A stretch of DNA of 41,623 nucleotides from Kofleriaceae bacterium (GTDB lineage Bacteria > Myxococcota_A > Polyangia > Haliangiales > Haliangiaceae): assembly GCA_025357755.1 (NCBI GenBank), contig JANXOP010000171.1, positions 1-41,623 of the forward strand, given 5' to 3'. The notes beneath the pieces are model-generated. The model made no database searches. It saw nothing but the letters and a program-made list of their open reading frames with translations, and was not told the origin of the DNA. This document shows positions 34,301 to 40,620 of this stretch, piece by piece (the stretch's first letter is position 1; each line of letters opens with the position of its first letter). A program made the position numbers and the translations under genes.

Positions 34301-34965
34301 CGCGCGATCACCTCGGCGCGGCTCTTCATCTGCTTGGGGAGCGCGAGATCCGGGCGAGCGAACACGCGATGCCCGAACAGGATCGTCGTCTCGCTGCCGT
34401 CCATCGCAGCGATCGCGGCACGCACCGGCGTGGCCAGCGATGATTCACGCACGAGCGCGAGCTGGCTATCGAGCACGACGCCGACCGCCCCACCTGCGAT
34501 GCACGCCGCTGCGGTGTGCTCGCCGATGCCGCCTTGCGCCCACACCGGCACACCGAGCCCGACGAGCCGCTGCACGAGCACGAACGAGGTCTCGTCGCCG
34601 ATCCGACCGCCAGCTTCACTGCCCTTCGCGATCAAGTCACTCGCACCGGCGACGATCGCGGCGCGCGCTTCTTCGATCGAGACCACTTGCGCGAGCACGC
34701 GGCGGCCGGGCTGCGCGTACGAGGCCACCATCGAGGGCTCGCCAACGATCACGGTCGTGATGTTCGCCGGGAGGTCGAGCTCGACGCCCTCGGGAATTCT
34801 CACCGCACTCACCTGCGTGAGCGCTCGCCGCACGGCTCCCGGATCGCGACCGACGTCGAGCACGCCGAGTGCCCCCGCTGCGCGAATCGCGGTAACTAAG
34901 CCGACATCTGCCCGCTCGAGAGGGGAGATGCCGATGACTCCATCGCGTGCTTGAACCACCACCAT
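28366..34965 (-). CDS. Type I megasynthase: ER-ER-KS-AT-ACP-KR (PfaA/PfaD-like)
   Basis: The protein has 2199 residues from ATG 34963-34965 (a TTG 21 bases upstream is less likely). Two tandem nitronate-monooxygenase-like FMN barrels (PfaD-type enoyl reductases) lie at about 10-270 (AKGSEAGGRIG, AQGGIGEHTAAA) and 285-600 (QGPMSRVSD, GSECGGHVGP, FAGGIHDARSA). KS at about 650-1090 has Cys in VDAACAAS (about 840), VEAHGTGTVVGD and KSQIGHTKCAAG. AT at about 1175-1490 has AGHSYGEL and CAFHSPIV. One ACP at about 1620-1690 carries Ser in ADLSIDSIKRIEI. KR at about 1925-2190 has VLVTGGARGIT, VVLFSSISG and YAAAGDALDK. There is no DH, which is supplied by the next gene. A divergent intergenic region with palindromes lies upstream. 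This is the first gene of the operon. Confidence 0.93.
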   Translation of the reverse strand: MVVVQARDGVIGISPLERADVGLVTAIRAAGALGVLDVGRDPGAVRRALTQVSAVRIPEGVELDLPANITTVIVGEPSMVASYAQPGRRVLAQVVSIEEARAAIVAGASDLIAKGSEAGGRIGDETSFVLVQRLVGLGVPVWAQGGIGEHTAAACIAGGAVGVVLDSQLALVRESSLATPVRAAIAAMDGSETTILFGHRVFARPDLALPKQMKSRAEVIARLGGEDLALNLLPLGQDAAFARPTTTAQVVRGITAAIARHLALAVEHRPLAPDSPFARAHGLRYPIAQGPMSRVSDRARFAVAVAEAGGLPFLALTLMSGPEVRELLLETQALIGDRPWGVGILGFVPQEVRDAQLEVIRDVVPPIALIAGGRPSQATPLEAQGTATYLHVPSPGLLDLFIKDGARRFVFEGSECGGHVGPRTSFVLWQQQIARLLADEHVAEFDVLFAGGIHDARSAAMIAAMAAPLAARGARIGVLMGTAYLFTHEAVACGAIEPAFQRQALACDRTVLLETSPGHATRCADTEYVSAFSRERRRLEAAGVGAKEAWVQLEQLNLGRLRIAAKGLRRDGAAIASVDAATQEREGMYMIGQVAALRNSVLSIAELHEEVSVGGTALLGEREAPAEAGNPRDIADIAHIADIADIAIVGLAAIFPGAPDTDAFWANIVAGKNAIREVPADRWDIATYYDPNATTVDAGRKTPCKWGGFLDEVPFDPLAYGIPPRSLASIEPVQLLALEIAKRALIDAGYAALDHDGRAFDRSRTSVIFGAEAGTDLSSAYSFRAMFPHYVGPMPEALDSQLPVLSEDSFPGVLSNVIAGRIANRLDLGGVNYTVDAACAASLAALDMAVKELAAGSSDMVLCGGADLHNSINDYLMFASVHALSPTGQCHTFDAHADGIVLGEGVACLVLKRVADAERDGDRIYAVIKGVAGASDGKSLGLTAPRQQGQTRALERAYARSGISPTEVGLVEAHGTGTVVGDRTELSALTEVFSAAGARPSTCVLGSVKSQIGHTKCAAGMAGLIKAALSIHHGVLPPTSNIKAPNPAYQPGTSPFMFLDRARPWIADERIAAVSAFGFGGTNFHAILAQHHAETAANHEWPAELFLVRDLAALERGLATGARLRDLARTVGQGSGPIVAAIVADSVDDLRTKLTQARTGKASRDVVLGGVVGKVAVLCPGQGSQKPGMLADLFVAFPRLHRFLELGAPWAATMLPPAAFTPADRAAQAEALTDTRVAQPALGIADLAMGELLASCGVQPDMLAGHSYGELAALALAGSIGETDLLGLSAARGEAILEAAEGAPGTMAAVAADGETVALLLEGTGAVIANYNSAKQSVISGSIEAVEDAMTRFAAAKIAAKKLPVACAFHSPIVAGAHRALADRLDALAIYAPQIPVWSNTTAAPYPSSPDAVRALLAAQVAQPVRFAQKINAMYEAGARVFVEAGPGQVLSRLVGDILGDRPHVAVACDSSEGGVKQFLRALGTLAMSGVDIEVEPLFMHRDAAIVDLGAAPAKIAPWLVSGNRTRPVNGEAPMPQQPIGLAAVAGHARPVASAPASDRDNVVIEYLRTMRTMITAQRDVMLGYLGAAPSPMVEHVEHRPVIDVVAARPIAATKPVVAAPAAPPIAQDPMQLVISIVSERTGYPIETLGIDLDLEADLSIDSIKRIEIIGELAQRLGLRIDGNDGADALVEELATKKTLRGLVAWLVERLDVSKPAPAAESEVEQLVVAPALGEAITAPSGELTAAVQRYRLGVIATPAPINGHTSFAGKRFAIFDGGAIGDALGAQLSAEGATVFREIPNEPVDGYVDLAIVDGVTTMREMFERVRGAAMGGAKLIYVATMNGELGRGGVGGPAGLIKTVAAEWPDVRARVVDLDTHHDAAETLHRELHADDHHVEIGYVGGVRSSLEVLPAEVPIGDLDLDHESIVLVTGGARGITAKVAIALAARHGCKIELVGRSVVPLPEDPTLAGAHDAKALRTLLAKLGGTPAIIETRVTRVLADREIRATLAALGDRATYHAVDVRSEAFGTLIETIYERHGRIDAVIHGAGILEDKLIRHKTPESFERVFSTKLTGAHTLVAKLRDDVKVVVLFSSISGAFGNRGQVDYAAAGDALDKLAWTLQRKISGRVVSIDWGPWAGTGMVSPDLEREYAKRQIRLIDPVNGVEALLSELRGARTDAQIIWTASDPRALVRRPSA
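33026..33070 (-). repeat. Tandem 9-base repeat (5 units) before the KS domain
   Basis: Five consecutive 9-base units GCGATGT(CT/GC/CC/CG) on the plus strand. Read on the coding strand they give an in-frame DIA/HIA peptide repeat (RDIADIAHIADIADIAIVG) directly before the KS start motif IVGLAAIFPG. The number of units could change by slippage without breaking the frame, so linker length may vary among strains. Confidence 0.8.
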
Positions 34966-35089
34966 GCGACGCTGGCAAACTACCAACCGACGCCCTTCGA
35001 GATCGAGGGTTATTTCCTTTCAATTCAAATGAATTCGCTGACATGTACCTGAAGTGCACAACGGGTCACGTGACGCACCGCTGAAACAA
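34966..35089. promoter_or_regulatory. Divergent promoter region of the lipid operon with two palindromes
   Basis: This 124-base gap separates the lipid operon (minus) from the DUF2505-like gene (plus). It has an unusually AT-rich core. AATTCA-AA-TGAATT (35022-35035) has perfect 6-base arms with a 2-base centre, and GTCACGTGAC (35065-35074) is a perfect 10-base palindrome. Both look like sites for dimeric regulators, for example of the TetR type common near lipid genes, but no regulator gene is in the window. I could not fix -35/-10 boxes with confidence. Confidence 0.45.
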
Positions 35090-35581
35090 ATGAAGGTCGA
35101 GATCGAACACGTTTTCGCGGGGATCCAGCCCGCGGCCTACGAAGCGCTGTACTTCGACGAGGCATTTAACGAGTCCCTCGGTGTGCACTTGCACATGGGG
35201 CGCAAACTGCTGCGCCTGGACCGCACCGCCGACCGGATCATCCGCCATGTCCGCTACGAGCCCTCGCAGGATCCTGACAGCGCGACGAAGCAGGCCTTCG
35301 GGACCTCGCGTGCAAGCTTTCTCGAGGAGCTCGACTACGACGTGCGCGTTCGGCGCGGAGAATGGCGCACGATTCCCAACCTCTTCGCGGACCGCGTGAA
35401 GAACACCGGCACGATCGAGTTCGCGGCCGTGGCAGAAGGCACCAGGCGGATCGTGATTGGCGAGGTCGCGGTGAAGCTGTTCGGCCTCGGGGGCCGCGTC
35501 GAGAAGATGATCGCCGCCGAGATCGTGAAGAGCTACGAAGGCTCGACCGAATTCACGCGCGCCTACCTCGCGAAGCGCTGA
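35090..35581 (+). CDS. DUF2505-like SRPBCC protein
   Basis: The 163-residue protein begins MKVEIEHVFAGIQPAAYEAL and continues with DYDVRVRRGEWRTIP, TIEFAAVAEGTRRIV and GEVAVKLFGLGGRVEKMIA, ending IVKSYEGSTEFTRAYL. The pattern is that of DUF2505/SRPBCC helix-grip proteins, which hold hydrophobic ligands; the long C-terminal helix and GxGGRVEKM(I) segment are characteristic. ATG 35090 was chosen because the fold starts there. The gene is divergent from the lipid operon, so a lipid-ligand role is possible. Its last bases overlap the convergent methyltransferase gene by 29 bases. Confidence 0.75.
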   Translation: MKVEIEHVFAGIQPAAYEALYFDEAFNESLGVHLHMGRKLLRLDRTADRIIRHVRYEPSQDPDSATKQAFGTSRASFLEELDYDVRVRRGEWRTIPNLFADRVKNTGTIEFAAVAEGTRRIVIGEVAVKLFGLGGRVEKMIAAEIVKSYEGSTEFTRAYLAKR

Positions 35582-36335
35582 ACACGACCATCGTCGTCTT
35601 CTGCTCGGCATGAGGGAGCTGCCATTCGCGCGCGATATCCGAGGCTGCGATCGCCTCGACATCGGCGAAGCCTGCGGCGTGAAGCTCGTCGCGAACCTGG
35701 TCGCGCGTGCGCAGGTCGCGCTCGAAGCTGCGGCCACCCGTGAACCGCTTCATGCCGCGTTCGAGCAGGCGGCCGATTCGCCCCGGCGGCGGCTCCTCTT
35801 CGAGAGGCACGACATCGAAGATGAACCGGGGCGCGCGGACGTGAGCGAACAGGCGCTGGCGCGCGGCCGCATCGAGGTACATCACGAGCCCCTCGGCGAT
35901 CACGATGTCGCTCGCAGGGAGGTCGAGCTCCGTCGCATCACCCGCGATCAGCGTGAGCCGCTCCAGCACCGCACGACCTTCGTCGGTCCGCTCGAGCAAC
36001 TCGCGCTTCTTCGCGCTCACGACGGGCAGATCGATCTCGGTGTAGCTGCGATCGCGGCAGTTCGCGGCACCGCGGCGCGACAGCCCCGCCGCGAGCTCGA
36101 CGACGGAGCCGGTAAGCTCGCCGAGCAGATGATCGATCATCAGCTGGCGATGGAGCAGCGTGTAGCGCAGGGCCGGGAGGTCAGGACGCGCGAGACGGGC
36201 AACCCCGAGCGCTGCATTCGTGACGTCGAACACGCGTTTCCCGTCGACCGTGCCGAGCAGCTCCGAGCACGGCAAACCCGCCCAAACAGCGACTTGCGCC
36301 GTGTACAGCGCCGTTACCGACAGATCACCGCTCAC
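35553..36335 (-). CDS. Class I methyltransferase, LCM/PPM-type
   Basis: The 260-residue protein resembles the leucine-carboxyl-methyltransferase-like family of bacterial O-methyltransferases. It has RYTLLHRQLMIDHLL, VVELAAGLSRRGAANC (SAM motif I), YTEIDLP, AEGLVMYLD and VPLEEEPPP. Such enzymes methylate small acids or lipids; the substrate is unknown. It lies next to the lipid operon but is transcribed separately and converges on the DUF2505-like gene. ATG 36333-36335 gives a family-like N-terminus (SVTALYTAQVAVWAGL). Confidence 0.8.
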   Translation of the reverse strand: MSGDLSVTALYTAQVAVWAGLPCSELLGTVDGKRVFDVTNAALGVARLARPDLPALRYTLLHRQLMIDHLLGELTGSVVELAAGLSRRGAANCRDRSYTEIDLPVVSAKKRELLERTDEGRAVLERLTLIAGDATELDLPASDIVIAEGLVMYLDAAARQRLFAHVRAPRFIFDVVPLEEEPPPGRIGRLLERGMKRFTGGRSFERDLRTRDQVRDELHAAGFADVEAIAASDIAREWQLPHAEQKTTMVVFSASRGRRA

Positions 36336-36363
36336 CGCGGCAGCATAGCGGGGACCGGGGGTC

Positions 36364-36369
36364 TATACT
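36364..36369 (+). promoter_or_regulatory. Probable -10 box next to coiled-coil gene start
   Basis: TATACT lies 9 bases before the GTG start of the coiled-coil gene. The spacing suggests transcription starts at or next to the start codon (leaderless mRNA). No Shine-Dalgarno sequence is present, and no good -35 is visible. Confidence 0.4.
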
Positions 36370-36378
36370 TGCTGCCTC

Positions 36379-37758
36379 GTGACGAAGCGAACGGGTGGTC
36401 GCGACTCTCGCCAAGAGTCTGCCTCGGATGAGGATGAAGTCCCTGCGGAGAATTTCCGCGTGGATCGCGTCTACGTCGCGCCGACGCCGACCGTGCAGAT
36501 TCCCGCCCGTACCTCGAGCCCTGCGATCAGCGCCTCGACCGCGTCACTGATGAGCTCTGCGCGAACGCGCCGCAATGCCACGGTCAGCCCGAACGCGGCC
36601 CTCGAGACCGAAGGCGAGCTCGCCCTCCGACGATCGCTCTCGCGGTTGCAGCGCCAGCTCGCCGATGCGCAACGCGAGCTCGCAAACAAGGACGAAGAGC
36701 TCGCGGTCGAAGTCGAGAAGCGCGCCGATGCGATCGACGCTCACGACGCGATCCTCGAGGAGCTCGAGATCACCAAGCAGGCGCAGGCCGAGCTCGTCGA
36801 TTATCGCGCACGTACCACCGGTGTCGAACAGCGCCTGCAAGAAGCCGTCGCCACTGCCGACGAGCTCGCTCATGTCCTCGAGCTCGAGCGCGGCAAGGTC
36901 GCCGCCGCCACGAGCCGCGCCGACGAGCTCGCCGCGCACTTCGACGACGCTCGCTCGAAGTGGACCGCCGAGCGCCTCCGGCTCGAGGAGCAGCGTCTCG
37001 GCGAGACCGCGGCACTCGAGCAGTCGAAGCGCGCCGCGATCGAATCCGCCGAGGCGGCGATGCAAGGCACCGCCGAGCGGCTGCGCGCCGCGCATGAAGA
37101 AGAGCTCGGCCAGCTGCGGGCTGCCCACGAGCGCTCGGTCGCCGCGCTGCGTGGTGAGCTCGAGCCCAAAGCGCTCGAAGCGCGCAGTCTCTCCGAGGAG
37201 CGCGAGCGGCTCACGAGCGAGCTCGCAGCGCTACGCACCGAAACGTCCCGCGCCGCCGCCGAGACCCTCGAGACCCACACCCGCGAAGTTCAGAACCTCA
37301 CCGAGCAACACGCCTCGGACCAGAGTGCGCTGACCTCGCGCCACGCCTCCGAGCTCTCGCGTCTCACGCTGGAGCGCGACGAGAGAGCGACGGCGCTCGA
37401 GCAAGCCACGCGCAACACCGAGATGCGCGAGCAGTACTGGGAGAGCACGGTCAACGGGCTCCGCGAGGGCCAGAAGCGCCTGCAGCGCGAAGTCGCCGAG
37501 GCCAAAGAGCGGATCGCCGCGCTCGAGACTGACAAGGCGAGCGTCGAGGAGCGCCTCACCACCGTGACCACGCTCGCGACCGAGCTCACCGAAACCAATC
37601 GTGCGCTCACGATGCGCTCGGAAGCGGCCGAGACCGATGCACGCCGCAACCACCTCGATCGCCAGCGCTTCGCCTCGTACCTCGAAGAGGGCCTCGCGCT
37701 GCTCGGAGTGCTGCCGGCTGCCGAGCCCGCCGAGCCCGCCGAACCTGACGCGAAGTAG
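36379..37758 (+). CDS. Long coiled-coil protein, unknown function
   Basis: The 459-residue protein starts with GTG. After a disordered N-terminal stretch of about 75 residues rich in Thr, Ser and Pro, residues about 78-435 form an almost uninterrupted coiled coil with heptads of Leu, Ala and Glu (ELALRRSLSRLQRQLADAQR, ELAVEVEKRADAIDAHDAI, and so on). It ends in a short hydrophobic helix (FASYLEEGLALLGVL) and an AEPAEPAEP repeat. There is no signal or membrane segment. Structural or cytoskeletal proteins of this type (FrzS/AglZ-like coils) occur in myxobacteria, but no specific homologue is claimed. The high GC third positions match the neighbours. Confidence 0.7.
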   Translation: MTKRTGGRDSRQESASDEDEVPAENFRVDRVYVAPTPTVQIPARTSSPAISASTASLMSSARTRRNATVSPNAALETEGELALRRSLSRLQRQLADAQRELANKDEELAVEVEKRADAIDAHDAILEELEITKQAQAELVDYRARTTGVEQRLQEAVATADELAHVLELERGKVAAATSRADELAAHFDDARSKWTAERLRLEEQRLGETAALEQSKRAAIESAEAAMQGTAERLRAAHEEELGQLRAAHERSVAALRGELEPKALEARSLSEERERLTSELAALRTETSRAAAETLETHTREVQNLTEQHASDQSALTSRHASELSRLTLERDERATALEQATRNTEMREQYWESTVNGLREGQKRLQREVAEAKERIAALETDKASVEERLTTVTTLATELTETNRALTMRSEAAETDARRNHLDRQRFASYLEEGLALLGVLPAAEPAEPAEPDAK

Positions 37759-38625
37759 CTAGCGCTTCTGCGAGCGCGCCTGGGCCTTGGCCTGGCTGCG
37801 CGCCTGCGGATGCTGCTCGAGCACGCTGCGTGCGAGCTTCTGAAGCTCGGGGTGCACGCGGAACTGAGGCATCAAGAACCGGCCGAGGTTGTTCACATCC
37901 TCGTCGGCAAGTTGCTGGAGCTCGGTGCGTGCCGGGCCGCGCTGATTTGCCGCGAACTTCGCGAACACGCGCACGACGCGGATCTGGGTCGCGATCTGCG
38001 CGCCATCTTTCTTAGGCAGCTCGATCGTCTCGAGCAGCGCGAGCGCTTCCTTCGGCTTGCCGGTGCGCGCCCAGGCTTCGGACACGATCGCCGCGGCCAT
38101 CGCGCGGATCTCTTTGCGCTCGGGATTGTCGATGTTGATCGTATCGGCAGCCTTACGCGCATCGGCGGTACGACCGAGCCCGAGGTAGAGCTGCGCCTTG
38201 AGGAGCGCGACATCGTCTTGCATCGCGGCGTGGAACTTCTTGAGATCGATCGTCTCGATCAGCGTGAGCGCGGCTTTCGGATCATCGGCAGCGAGCAGCT
38301 GCGCGCGCGCGAACACGTTGATCGGTGCGCCGGCATCTTTTTGGGCGTCGAGCTTCGCGAGCGCTTCGCGGCGCGCCTCGGGGGAATCGGAGGCGCCGCG
38401 CAGCATGCCGACGAGGCCGCGCTGCTTGCGCAGCTGGAGCAACGCCCACGTGACCACGCCGATCAGGAGCGCGGTAAGCACCGCGACCGCGATCATCAGG
38501 ATGGTCGATCCCGTCTGGACCGCGAACGCCCAGACCGCGATCGTGACCACCGCGATGGTCAGCAGGGTCTTCTTCTTAATGCCGCCTATTTCAGGCGCGG
38601 GTGCTGCGGGAACGTCTTCGGCCAC
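37759..38625 (-). CDS. Membrane-anchored TPR-like protein
   Basis: The 288-residue protein has a short acidic N-terminus, two membrane helices (TLLTIAVVTIAVWAFAVQTG and ILMIAVAVLTALLIGVVTWA), then a soluble all-helical region with TPR-like alanine and leucine spacing (DVALLKAQLYLGLGRTADAR, AWARTGKPKEALALLETI). The C-terminus is very basic and Gln-rich (QARSQAKAQARSQKR). It probably scaffolds a membrane complex. Its stop TAG abuts the stop of the convergent coiled-coil gene (TAG-CTA, 37756-37761). Confidence 0.7.
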   Translation of the reverse strand: MAEDVPAAPAPEIGGIKKKTLLTIAVVTIAVWAFAVQTGSTILMIAVAVLTALLIGVVTWALLQLRKQRGLVGMLRGASDSPEARREALAKLDAQKDAGAPINVFARAQLLAADDPKAALTLIETIDLKKFHAAMQDDVALLKAQLYLGLGRTADARKAADTINIDNPERKEIRAMAAAIVSEAWARTGKPKEALALLETIELPKKDGAQIATQIRVVRVFAKFAANQRGPARTELQQLADEDVNNLGRFLMPQFRVHPELQKLARSVLEQHPQARSQAKAQARSQKR

Positions 38626-38634
38626 GGAGGAGTG

Positions 38635-38677
38635 CTAGCCGACTCTTGGGTTGCTTGGCAATGCGATTGCCGGCTAG
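38635..38677. promoter_or_regulatory. Nested inverted repeats in divergent region
   Basis: An inner hairpin GGCAAT-GCG-ATTGCC (38657-38671) sits inside outer arms CTAGCC (38635-38640) and GGCTAG (38672-38677). The pair lies 10 bases upstream of the TPR-like gene start (minus) and 83 bases upstream of the lipoprotein start (plus). It is a candidate shared operator. The plus-strand gene's start is also preceded by a long GC-rich leader. Confidence 0.4.
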
Positions 38678-38759
38678 TGGGGTGACCAGCCCCGATCGGC
38701 CCCAACCTGTCGGATTCGCTAGGGCCGCCGCCGGCCCGGATCTTGATCTCCTGGGGCCC

Positions 38760-40349
38760 ATGCGCTCGATCCTGGCTGCCGGTCTCCTCGCTTCGACCCT
38801 CCTGGCCTGTGCCAGCAATGAAGCTTCGAATGGCGATGACGACTACGAGATCGTGGCCGACGGCAAGGAAGACAGCTTCCGCAGCCCGACCGCGCTGGAG
38901 TTCTCGGCGAAGGCCGATGCAACGGTCGTCTTGCCCGAGAGCGCGCGCAACCTCCCGGATGCCGACCGGCTCGCGCAAGCTCAGGAGCTGGTGTCCGCGA
39001 AGCTGCTCCAGATCGGTTGGTTCTTGAACCTCTGGGTCGCCGACAAGGAACCCGAGGACGCGAACAAGACCTACGGCGGCTATCACGCGATGGCGCGCAA
39101 CACCTCGGTCAAGTCGCTCAGCATCACCGCGATCGATGCGGTCACGTACAAGTTCAACTTCGAAGCGACGATCGCGGCGCAGAACAGCTTCATGTCGCTG
39201 ATCGGCGGCACGGCGGCCGGGACCGGCAAGAAGGTCGATCTGAAGATGGGCAAGCTGTCGAACGACGCGCTGCTCGCTGGCTCGTGGCAAGGCAGCTATG
39301 ACGTGCATAGCTGGGATCCGAGCAAGGTCACCGCGGACCAGGTCGAGACCCTGCCCGTCACGATCACGAAGGCGCCGCAATCGGCGAACGCATACCTCGA
39401 CTACAACAAGCTCTATGCCGATGGCAAGCTCGACGTCGGCGTGCAGTTCGGCTGGGACTACAACGCCGGTCGTGCGGACCTCGCGAACGCCGAGCAGATC
39501 TACGACGAGTTGGTCGGCATCGGCTTCAAGTCGCCGGTCGCGAACTTCAAGGACCTCAAGCTCGATTCGCCATCGCTCACGCGCGATGGCACGTACAACG
39601 GCAAGGTCGTCAAGATCAGCGTGAAGCTCGCGCATCCCGGCATGGTCGCTTCGGCCTCGGCGAACGCGCTCGATCTACGCAACGCCCTCCTCGACATGTT
39701 GAAGACCAAGGAAGTGGTGCTGTTCAACGGCCACGCCGGGGTCTCCGGTCGCCTGCTGCCAGCGGATTTCCGATCGGCCTCGGCCGGCAATATCTTGCCG
39801 ACCGAGTACCCGACGCTGCCGCTCTTGAATGGCTACCAGGTGCTCCTGATCGAGGGCTGCCAGACGTACGCGCGGTTCACCGATGGCTTCCGGCAGAACC
39901 CGCTCAAGAAGGGCCCGCACGGCGAGCTCGTCAACATGGATATCGTGACGTCGACCTCGTACACCTGGACGACCCAGGGCGCCGATGCGATGGAGGCGAT
40001 CCTGTGGCCGCTCGTCGGCACCAGCACCGCGAACATCAAGCCGACCACGTGGGACGACATCCTCAAGGCGATGAACGCCGCGCCGAACCAGACAGCCTTC
40101 ATGGGCGTCAACGGCATCGACAACGATCCGCACGCGCATCCTTACGCGCGCACCGACCTCCTCGGAAAATCATGCACCGCGACCACCACCTGCGGGGGTG
40201 AAGGCAACGTGTGCGCGAAGAAGTCGAGTGGGTCTGGCAAGGTTTGCGCGTCGGTGTGCATCGACGATGCGGGTTGCCCGAGTGCTTACAAGTGCCAGAC
40301 CCTGGCCGCCGGCGGGACGATCAGCGGCAAGGCCTGCGTCGCGCGCTAA
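38760..40349 (+). CDS. Lipoprotein with possible CHAT/caspase-like His-Cys pair and Cys-rich C-terminus
   Basis: The 529-residue protein starts MRSILAAGLLASTLLACASN, a lipoprotein signal with lipobox LLAC; it was chosen over an earlier in-frame ATG because the signal begins here. The middle region has EVVLFNGHAGVSGRLL (H325) and 42 residues later YQVLLIEGCQTYARF (C367). A hydrophobic strand ending in GH, then a hydrophobic strand ending in GC, is the layout of clan CD peptidases (CHAT, caspase, gingipain). The last about 60 residues are a Cys-rich module (CTATTTCGGEGNVC, then CIDDAGCPSAYKC). The N-terminal half has no recognisable domain. Proteolytic function is inference only; it could be a non-catalytic surface protein. 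Confidence 0.65.
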   Translation: MRSILAAGLLASTLLACASNEASNGDDDYEIVADGKEDSFRSPTALEFSAKADATVVLPESARNLPDADRLAQAQELVSAKLLQIGWFLNLWVADKEPEDANKTYGGYHAMARNTSVKSLSITAIDAVTYKFNFEATIAAQNSFMSLIGGTAAGTGKKVDLKMGKLSNDALLAGSWQGSYDVHSWDPSKVTADQVETLPVTITKAPQSANAYLDYNKLYADGKLDVGVQFGWDYNAGRADLANAEQIYDELVGIGFKSPVANFKDLKLDSPSLTRDGTYNGKVVKISVKLAHPGMVASASANALDLRNALLDMLKTKEVVLFNGHAGVSGRLLPADFRSASAGNILPTEYPTLPLLNGYQVLLIEGCQTYARFTDGFRQNPLKKGPHGELVNMDIVTSTSYTWTTQGADAMEAILWPLVGTSTANIKPTTWDDILKAMNAAPNQTAFMGVNGIDNDPHAHPYARTDLLGKSCTATTTCGGEGNVCAKKSSGSGKVCASVCIDDAGCPSAYKCQTLAAGGTISGKACVAR

Positions 40350-40352
40350 ACA

Positions 40353-40373
40353 GGATCGCACGGCCTGTGATCC
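40353..40373 (+). terminator. Hairpin after the large lipoprotein gene
   Basis: GGATCGCA and TGTGATCC form an 8-pair stem (one G-U pair) around a 5-base loop, 3 bases after the stop codon. There is no clear U-tract. Position and stem strength support a terminator. Confidence 0.5.
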
Positions 40374-40410
40374 ACGCTTGACGACCGATCTACGGAGGAT
40401 CATCGTCAGC

Positions 40411-40443
40411 CGATCGTGGCTCGATCGTAGCTCGATCGTGGCT
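40411..40443 (+). repeat. 11-base tandem repeat (3 units)
   Basis: CGATCGT(G/A)GCT is repeated three times in tandem at 40411, 40422 and 40433, in the non-coding stretch after the large lipoprotein gene. It is close to the longer repeat region that begins at about 40620. Confidence 0.75.
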
Positions 40444-40620
40444 CGAACCAAGGCCGGTCAGGCCATCCGCCCCGCGCGTCGTCGCCCGCGACTCGAGCAG
40501 CTCGATGCCTCGAAGGCCCTCGCCGACTGGGTTCGAGCGCGCCGTGCGAGCGAACATCGACGGCCGCAAGGTCACGGCCATGGCGGCCGAGGATGGGGTC
40601 ACGTCGATGGGCTGGGTTCG

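Noticed and set aside
28351-34443. Two long plus-strand open frames (28351-31113 and 31867-34443) opposite the first megasynthase
   Set aside because: Same reason: no recognisable motif and strongly biased composition, and the minus strand holds ER, KS, AT, ACP and KR motifs along the whole length.
19340-34965. Standard PUFA (EPA/DHA) synthase cluster
   Set aside because: There are no tandem ACPs and no chain-length-factor domain, the DH is single, and the reductase is fused at the N-terminus. A related but different lipid synthase fits better.
34966-35005. Sigma-54-like promoter (GG and GC ten bases apart) just upstream of the lipid operon
   Set aside because: Only the GG/GC dinucleotides and a TTTGC fit. 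The implied start would fall on the ATG itself, and no enhancer-binding regulator gene is nearby.
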